Assembly (NCBI GenBank): GCA_003524305.1
Contig: DQHW01000017.1
Span: 17,770-36,810, forward strand
From: Anaerolineaceae bacterium
Lineage (GTDB): Bacteria; Chloroflexota; Anaerolineae; Anaerolineales; Anaerolineaceae
Direction of reading: 5' to 3'
Length of the DNA stretch: 19,041 nucleotides
Part shown: one piece after another, positions 14,713 through 19,041 of the stretch
Numbering within the stretch: the stretch's first letter is position 1
How the letters are laid out: each line of letters opens with the position of its first letter
The notes under the pieces: model-generated
The model's input: only the letters and a program-made list of their open reading frames with translations
What the model was told of the DNA's origin: nothing
The model's database searches: none
Translations under genes and position numbers: made by a program

Positions 14713-17118
14713 TCATTCCAGATGCACAACGGTAACACCCTCACCGCCTTCTTTATCTCCGCCTTCTTCAAAACTCTTGACTTCGCCGTTCATTTTGAGC
14801 GCTTCACGGATCACCTGTCGAAGGCGGCCGGTGCCTTTGCCGTGGATGATGCGCACAAACGGCAAGCCCGCCATGCTGGCATTGGAGATGTAGCGGTCCA
14901 GGGCGTCCAGGGCATCTTCGGCGCGCTGACCGCGAAGGTCTATTTCCATCCCAGGCGAGGGTCTGAAAGGGCTGGCCGCCGGCGTTGATGTGGATTCCAC
15001 CTTGCCCCTGGCCTTCTTGGGAGCAGCAATTTCTACTTTCTCTTCTTCTGCGCTTGGGGCCATAACGTCATTCATTTTGGCACGCACCCTCAGACTGCCG
15101 ATTTGCACTTCCATGTCATTTTCACCAATCGAGGTGATCACACCTTCCATTTTCAAAGAGCGCAGCATCACCCGTGCGCCGGGTTTGGGAATGAATTCGG
15201 TGCGGTTTTGCTTGGGTGCGTTCTTGCGCACCACTGGTTTGGCTGCTTTTTCTTCTGCGACACTGATTTTCTCTTCAAGTGTTTTTAACGCTTCAATCGG
15301 TTGGCGGGCGCGCAGCAACTCTCGGCGCACGTCATCCATCTCCTGACGGAGCTCTGACAGTTCCGTTTCAGCTTCGCTGCGGGCATTTTCAAGCTCCTTG
15401 CGGCGTTCATCTTCAATTGCTTCCAACCGGCGGGCCAGTTCCTCTTTTTGATTGAGAATTAGTGACCGTTCACGATCTGCAGCGGAACGAGCCTTGCGCG
15501 CCACCTCACGCTGGTAGTGAATTTCCTTGAGCAGGTCTTCTGCCTTTAACTCGTTCGGGTCGATCATGGTTTTGGCGGAATCCAAAATTTCTTCCGGCAG
15601 GTTCAGGCGTTTGGCAATCAATAACGCATTTGATCTCCCCGGGATGCCAAGGGTCAGACGGTAGGTTGGGCGCAGCGTCTTGAGGTTGAATTCCATGCTG
15701 GCGTTGGTCACACCCGGGGTGGCGTGCGCCAGGGCTTTCAACTCGGGGTAGTGGGTGGCGATCAAACAAGGGATGCGCCGTTCCACCAGGTAGAGCATAA
15801 TGGCGCGGGCTAAAGCCGACCCTTCCTGCGGGTCTGTGCCTGCACCCAATTCATCCAAAAGCACCAGCGTTTTGGTGCGTGCGTTATTGAGGATGCGTAC
15901 GATGTTGGTAATATGACCCGAAAACGTGGAAAGTGACTGTTCTATGGATTGTTCATCGCCAATATCGGCGAAAATATCGTCAAAGAAACTGAGTTCCGAG
16001 CCTGATTGCGCCGGGATGTGCAGCCCGCATTGGGCCATCAAAATCATCAAGCCAACCGTCTTCAGGGTCACTGTCTTGCCGCCGGTGTTGGGGCCGGTGA
16101 TGATCACCGCAAAGGTTTGTGGGTCAAGATCCACATCAATCGGCACAACCGTAGCCGGGTCGAGCAGCGGATGGCGCGCATGGAACAACTTAATGCAGGT
16201 GCCGGGGTGGTGTTCGTGGGCGGGAGGGCTGACCGCTTTGAGGATCGGTTCTGAGGCGTGAAGTTCATCGCCATACTTGGCGCACATAAGGGTGAAATCG
16301 AACAAGGCCAGTGCATCCACGATGCCGCAGATGGCAGAAGCCTCAGCGCCCACCTTGTTTGAAAGATCGGTCAGAATTTTTCTGATTTCATCCCGCTCGA
16401 GAAGCTGCATCTCATGCCAGCGGTTGTTGAGCTCCACCACCGCAATCGGCTCGACAAACAGCGTCGCCCCTGAGGAGGACTGGTCATGCACAATGGATTT
16501 TAGCTTGCTGCGGTATTCTGCACGCAGCGGAATCACATAGCGCCCGTTGCGCTGGGTGATGATGGCTTCCTGCAGCATGGACGTGTTGTGAGAGTCAGAG
16601 ATCATGTGTTCAAGCTTGCTCATCAGGCGGGCATGCGAGATCTTGATGTCAGAGCGGATAGACCCGAGCTTGGGTGAGGCTGAATCCAGCACCTCGCCGC
16701 GGTCTGAGATACAGCGCGAGATGGATTCGATCACCCCGGGCGGGGGAGGCAGCAATCTGATGATCTCTGCCAGATGCGGAAGGTCCTTGGCTTGTTTATC
16801 AAAGCTGCGGTGCAGACTGCGCGCAGATATCAGCGTGCCCGACACTGACAGCAGGTCTGACTCGGTCAGTACCCCTCCGCGCCTCGCCATTTCGGCCAGC
16901 GGACGGATGTCGTGTGCACCGCCAACGCTCATATCCAATTTGATGCTGAGCAGGCGGCGGGCTTCGGTAGTCTTGGCCTGGCGTTCGAGTGCTTCTGCCA
17001 AACTGGCAGCCGGTCTGAGAGACCGCGCCAGTTCCGCAGAGGCGCTGAAGGCTGCGAACCCGGCCAACTTCTCAATGACCTTGTGAAATTCAAGCGTTTT
17101 TAATGTTTTCTCGTCCAT
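14713..17118 (-). CDS. mutS2: MutS2 family ATPase/nuclease
   Basis: The 801-residue protein has the MutS2 order: an N-terminal helical core (MDEKTLKTLEFHKVIEKL), clamp and lever region (about 120-300), ATPase with Walker A GPNTGGKT (342-349) and TKTLVLLDELGAGTDP as Walker B with signature. A long coiled coil (about 515-640), a KOW-like segment (PGARVMLRSL), and a C-terminal Smr domain (about 726-801: IDLRGQRAEDAL, IIHGKGTGRLR) follow. MutS2 lacks the mismatch-binding domain of MutS; it acts on branched DNA to limit recombination, and in Bacillus also splits collided ribosomes. The DLRG and HGKG motifs of the Smr nuclease are present. The gene is convergent with the nadK-recN operon. No Shine-Dalgarno is visible before the ATG, and TATGAT lies 12 bases upstream. 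Confidence 0.96.
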   Translation of the reverse strand: MDEKTLKTLEFHKVIEKLAGFAAFSASAELARSLRPAASLAEALERQAKTTEARRLLSIKLDMSVGGAHDIRPLAEMARRGGVLTESDLLSVSGTLISARSLHRSFDKQAKDLPHLAEIIRLLPPPPGVIESISRCISDRGEVLDSASPKLGSIRSDIKISHARLMSKLEHMISDSHNTSMLQEAIITQRNGRYVIPLRAEYRSKLKSIVHDQSSSGATLFVEPIAVVELNNRWHEMQLLERDEIRKILTDLSNKVGAEASAICGIVDALALFDFTLMCAKYGDELHASEPILKAVSPPAHEHHPGTCIKLFHARHPLLDPATVVPIDVDLDPQTFAVIITGPNTGGKTVTLKTVGLMILMAQCGLHIPAQSGSELSFFDDIFADIGDEQSIEQSLSTFSGHITNIVRILNNARTKTLVLLDELGAGTDPQEGSALARAIMLYLVERRIPCLIATHYPELKALAHATPGVTNASMEFNLKTLRPTYRLTLGIPGRSNALLIAKRLNLPEEILDSAKTMIDPNELKAEDLLKEIHYQREVARKARSAADRERSLILNQKEELARRLEAIEDERRKELENARSEAETELSELRQEMDDVRRELLRARQPIEALKTLEEKISVAEEKAAKPVVRKNAPKQNRTEFIPKPGARVMLRSLKMEGVITSIGENDMEVQIGSLRVRAKMNDVMAPSAEEEKVEIAAPKKARGKVESTSTPAASPFRPSPGMEIDLRGQRAEDALDALDRYISNASMAGLPFVRIIHGKGTGRLRQVIREALKMNGEVKSFEEGGDKEGGEGVTVVHLE

Positions 17119-17130
17119 GTGTGTCAGTTT

Positions 17131-17136
17131 ATCATA
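17131..17136 (-). promoter_or_regulatory. Candidate -10 box of mutS2 with near-zero leader
   Basis: On the minus strand TATGAT lies 12 bases before the ATG. No good -35 box sits 16-18 bases further (GGTTAG at 17 bases). The implied leader is only a few bases and contains no ribosome site. Confidence 0.3.
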
Positions 17137-17154
17137 TTCTGTACAAAACCATTC

Positions 17155-17305
17155 TAACCACGAACCACACGAAATAAATTAAATTTATGCCCAAAAGAAC
17201 AAAAAGAAAACCTAAATAAATATTGTAGAAAAATTCAATATTTTCAAATCATAAGAACTTTTTGGTTTTGTTTTTTGCCTTTCCTTTTTGTGTATTTCGT
17301 GGTTA
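17155..17305. mobile_element. MITE-like 151-bp imperfect palindrome
   Basis: Terminal arms TAACCACGAA (17155-17164) and TTCGTGGTTA (17296-17305) are exact inverted repeats. A central hairpin AAATATTG (17218-17225)/CAATATTT (17236-17243) is centred on the same point (about 17230), and the flanks between also complement imperfectly, with gaps. The inner left arm repeats the theme as CCACACGAAATA. The element is very AT-rich and has no ORF. No target-site duplication is seen, and no transposase is present. It occupies half of the 305-base gap between mutS2 and the GntR operon. Confidence 0.5.
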
Positions 17306-17330
17306 AAAAATAGGTTTTACAAACTCCCTA

Positions 17331-17358
17331 TTGACAAATCACAATTTAGTTATATAGT
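17331..17358 (+). promoter_or_regulatory. Promoter of the GntR-ABC transporter operon
   Basis: A consensus TTGACA (17331-17336) is followed after 16 bases by TATAGT (17353-17358). The start of transcription would be near 17365, leaving about 60 bases of leader before the ATG at 17424. Confidence 0.65.
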
Positions 17359-17373
17359 TAATTACATAACTAA
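17346..17373. promoter_or_regulatory. Inverted-repeat operator overlapping the -10 box
   Basis: TTAGTTAT (17346-17353) and ATAACTAA (17366-17373) form an exact 8-bp inverted repeat separated by 12 bases. It spans the -10 box and the predicted transcription start. This is the position expected for a repressor site, most simply bound by the GntR protein encoded next. Related TAACTA half-sites continue to 17376. Confidence 0.55.
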
Positions 17374-17423
17374 CTAACCAATATACTACATTAGGTAAAC
17401 AGAATCGCTGAAAGGAGACAGCC

Positions 17424-17828
17424 ATGCAGTTGGACGCAGAAAACGATAAACCCATATTTATCCAACTTGCGGAATCAATTGAAGACAACATCCTGAAGGG
17501 CATCTATCCTGAAGAGACGCAGATCCCTTCGACCACAGAAGTTGCAGTAATTTTGAAAATCAACCCCGCCACGGTCAACCGGGGCGTAAACCTGTTGGTG
17601 GATGATGGCATCATCTATAAGAAACGCGGTGTAGGTATGTTCGTTTGCGAGGGAGCGCATGAAAAGATCCTGGTCAAGCACAAACAGGCTTTTTACCATA
17701 ATTTCTTGCTGCCCATGCTGGACGAGGCGAAAAACCTGGGCCTGTCGCGAGAAGATGTGATCGGGATGTTGAATACTTCAATACAAAATATACCCGCTGA
17801 GGGGAGGATTTCTAATGAGCCGCATTGA
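17424..17828 (+). CDS. GntR-family transcriptional regulator, YtrA subfamily
   Basis: A 134-residue protein with an N-terminal GntR winged helix: PIFIQLAESIEDNILKGIYPEETQIPSTTEVAV followed by ILKINPATVNRGVNLLVDDGIIYKKRGVGMFV, which is the conserved DNA-binding pattern. The short C-terminal tail (about 40-50 residues, two helices) in place of a ligand domain marks the YtrA group, which typically represses an adjacent ABC transporter operon and is relieved by cell-envelope antibiotics. The sequence before the ATG, GAAAGGAGACAGCC, holds a strong ribosome site. The next gene starts 14 bases before this one stops, so translation is coupled. The inducer is not inferable. Confidence 0.9.
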   Translation: MQLDAENDKPIFIQLAESIEDNILKGIYPEETQIPSTTEVAVILKINPATVNRGVNLLVDDGIIYKKRGVGMFVCEGAHEKILVKHKQAFYHNFLLPMLDEAKNLGLSREDVIGMLNTSIQNIPAEGRISNEPH

Positions 17829-18675
17829 GATTAGACACGTAAGTAAAGCGTATGGCAAAACAACCGCTTTGAAAGATGTTACAGCTTCAATCAGTGCCGG
17901 AAAAATCTGCGGCCTGCTCGGAAGAAACGGTGCAGGTAAAACCACCTTGCTGAACATTATCACCAACCGTATATTCGCTGACCAGGGTCAAGTGTATATT
18001 AACGACGAACCTGTCATCGAAAATGACAAGATACAGGGCACAATTTTCTACATGACAGAAAATACCCTCTACCCCAAAGAGACACGAGTGGACGAGGTCT
18101 ATAAAATCACCAGGGGGTTTTATCCGTGCTTCGACCTGGATTACGCCGCTTCCTTGGCTGATCGATTCAAGCTGGAGCCTCAGAAAAAGATCAACAGTCT
18201 TTCAACAGGGTACCTGACCATTTTGAAACTGATTCTGACGCTGGCTTCCAATGCGCCCATCACGATCTATGATGAACCCGTCCTCGGTCTGGACGCCAAC
18301 CACCGCGATCTTTTCTACAAGGAACTGATCACTCATTACAACGAAACACCCAATACAGTCATCCTCTCTACTCACCTGATCGAAGAGGTTGCGCGTCTGC
18401 TCGAAGATGTGGTCATGCTCAAAGAAGGCTCAATACTTCTCAGTCAACCCGTTGAAAGCATCTTGCAGCAAGCATATACGGTCTCTGGAGATCAAGAAAC
18501 CGTGGATCGCTACGCGGCAGAGAAGGAAGTCGTCAGCCATGAAACTTTGGGGCGTTTCAAATCCGCCACCATTTACCAAACACGCACTGCCGCAGACGAG
18601 GAATTGATGACTCAATTGGGGCTCGACCTGATGCCAGCAAAATTGCAGGATGTCTTCATCAGTCTGACCAATTAA
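17815..18675 (+). CDS. ABC transporter ATP-binding protein
   Basis: A 286-residue ABC ATPase. Walker A GRNGAGKT is at 36-43, Walker B ITIYDEP is at about 149-155, and the switch STH at about 185-187. The signature is degenerate: LSTGYLTILKL instead of LSGGQ. The usual Q-loop glutamine appears replaced in FYMTENTLYP. These deviations are common in YtrB-like ATPases paired with YtrA regulators. The C-terminal tail from about residue 215 is unlike the core and may contact the permease. It probably energises export of an antibiotic, lipid or envelope component. GAGGGGAGG lies about 8 bases before the ATG. It is followed after 19 bases by the permease gene. Confidence 0.92.
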   Translation: MSRIEIRHVSKAYGKTTALKDVTASISAGKICGLLGRNGAGKTTLLNIITNRIFADQGQVYINDEPVIENDKIQGTIFYMTENTLYPKETRVDEVYKITRGFYPCFDLDYAASLADRFKLEPQKKINSLSTGYLTILKLILTLASNAPITIYDEPVLGLDANHRDLFYKELITHYNETPNTVILSTHLIEEVARLLEDVVMLKEGSILLSQPVESILQQAYTVSGDQETVDRYAAEKEVVSHETLGRFKSATIYQTRTAADEELMTQLGLDLMPAKLQDVFISLTN

Positions 18676-18694
18676 ACAGAAAGGGGCTGTGAAA

Positions 18695-19041
18695 ATGAAT
18701 AAAACACTTCAAACTATTCGCTATCTGACCAAAAGCCTTAAATGGATGATGATTATTGGGGTACTCGTTATGTTGGGGGTGGTGTTGCTGACCGACTATA
18801 TTTTCTACCGCACAGGTGGGTTTGATATGAGCAAGTCATCAGTGCCTGGGACGGTTGAAATGACCGCCGGTGTATTTTCTCTGCTGATTGGATTATTGTA
18901 CTTTCGTTCAAACTTCAGGGTCGCATTGGCCAATGGCATTTCGCGCAAGACTTACATGTTGGCCAACCTTCCAGTGGCAGGGTTGGTGGCATTGGTCTTT
19001 GCCATTGCCAATCAAGTGATTGTGAATGTACACAACCTGAT
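18695..19041 (+). CDS. ABC-2 type transporter permease, 3' end outside window
   Basis: From the ATG at 18695 an open frame of 115 codons runs off the right edge. The visible part has a cytoplasmic start (MNKTLQTIRYLTKSLKW), a first membrane helix (about 18-38), an extracellular loop (YRTGGFDMSKSSV), a second helix (about 49-68), then RSNFRVALANGISRKTYML, an ABC-2 permease-like cytoplasmic motif, and a third helix start. It is the natural partner of the ATPase just upstream. AAGGGG at 18681-18686 with 8-base spacing selects ATG 18695 over an in-frame GTG at 18689. How many helices follow is not visible. Confidence 0.8.
   Translation, partial: MNKTLQTIRYLTKSLKWMMIIGVLVMLGVVLLTDYIFYRTGGFDMSKSSVPGTVEMTAGVFSLLIGLLYFRSNFRVALANGISRKTYMLANLPVAGLVALVFAIANQVIVNVHNL

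Noticed and set aside
16604..17086. 160-residue plus-strand open frame opposite mutS2
   Set aside because: The mutS2 frame is continuous and diagnostic; the plus-strand frame is low-complexity Ser/Arg-rich shadow.

Overview
The window looks like a chromosomal segment of a Chloroflexota bacterium, most likely class Anaerolineae. This rests on gene content and protein style: a bacterial translin-like protein beside a DUF3467-type protein, a polytopic membrane protein fused to an endonuclease/exonuclease/phosphatase domain, a large SARP/AAA/TPR regulator, and a LysM protein with a C-terminal anchor. It is inference, because no 16S or other phylogenetic marker is present. No tRNA, rRNA, CRISPR array, phage gene or transposase was recognised.

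Left part (1-2911): a two-GAF sensor histidine kinase runs off the left edge on the minus strand. It is divergent from a small cytoplasmic sulfite-oxidase-like molybdopterin protein. That gene converges on a secreted, membrane-anchored LysM protein, and a perfect 28-bp palindrome separates the two stop codons. Middle-left (2912-7653): a plus-strand run of ssb, a DUF3467-like gene, a translin-family gene and a small membrane protein is closed by a stem-loop terminator. Next come the membrane-EEP hydrolase fusion, a GNAT acetyltransferase, and a tiny His-rich membrane protein followed by a very strong terminator.

Middle-right (7704-14516): nadK, a zinc-ribbon/B-box-like membrane protein, recN and a 1175-residue SARP-type regulator lie head to tail with overlaps or gaps of a few bases, so they are probably one operon. 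It ends at a 16-bp stem terminator. The 334-bp gap 14379-14712 contains no gene but holds a direct repeat and a row of stem-loops. mutS2 (minus strand, with Smr domain) converges on it, so ssb, recN and mutS2 make this neighbourhood rich in DNA-maintenance genes.

Right part (17119-19041): the 305-bp gap upstream of mutS2 holds a 151-bp AT-rich imperfect palindrome (MITE-like) and then a good promoter with an overlapping inverted-repeat operator. This drives a YtrA-type GntR regulator, an ABC transporter ATPase and an ABC permease cut by the right edge. The layout suggests an autoregulated efflux or envelope-stress transporter operon.
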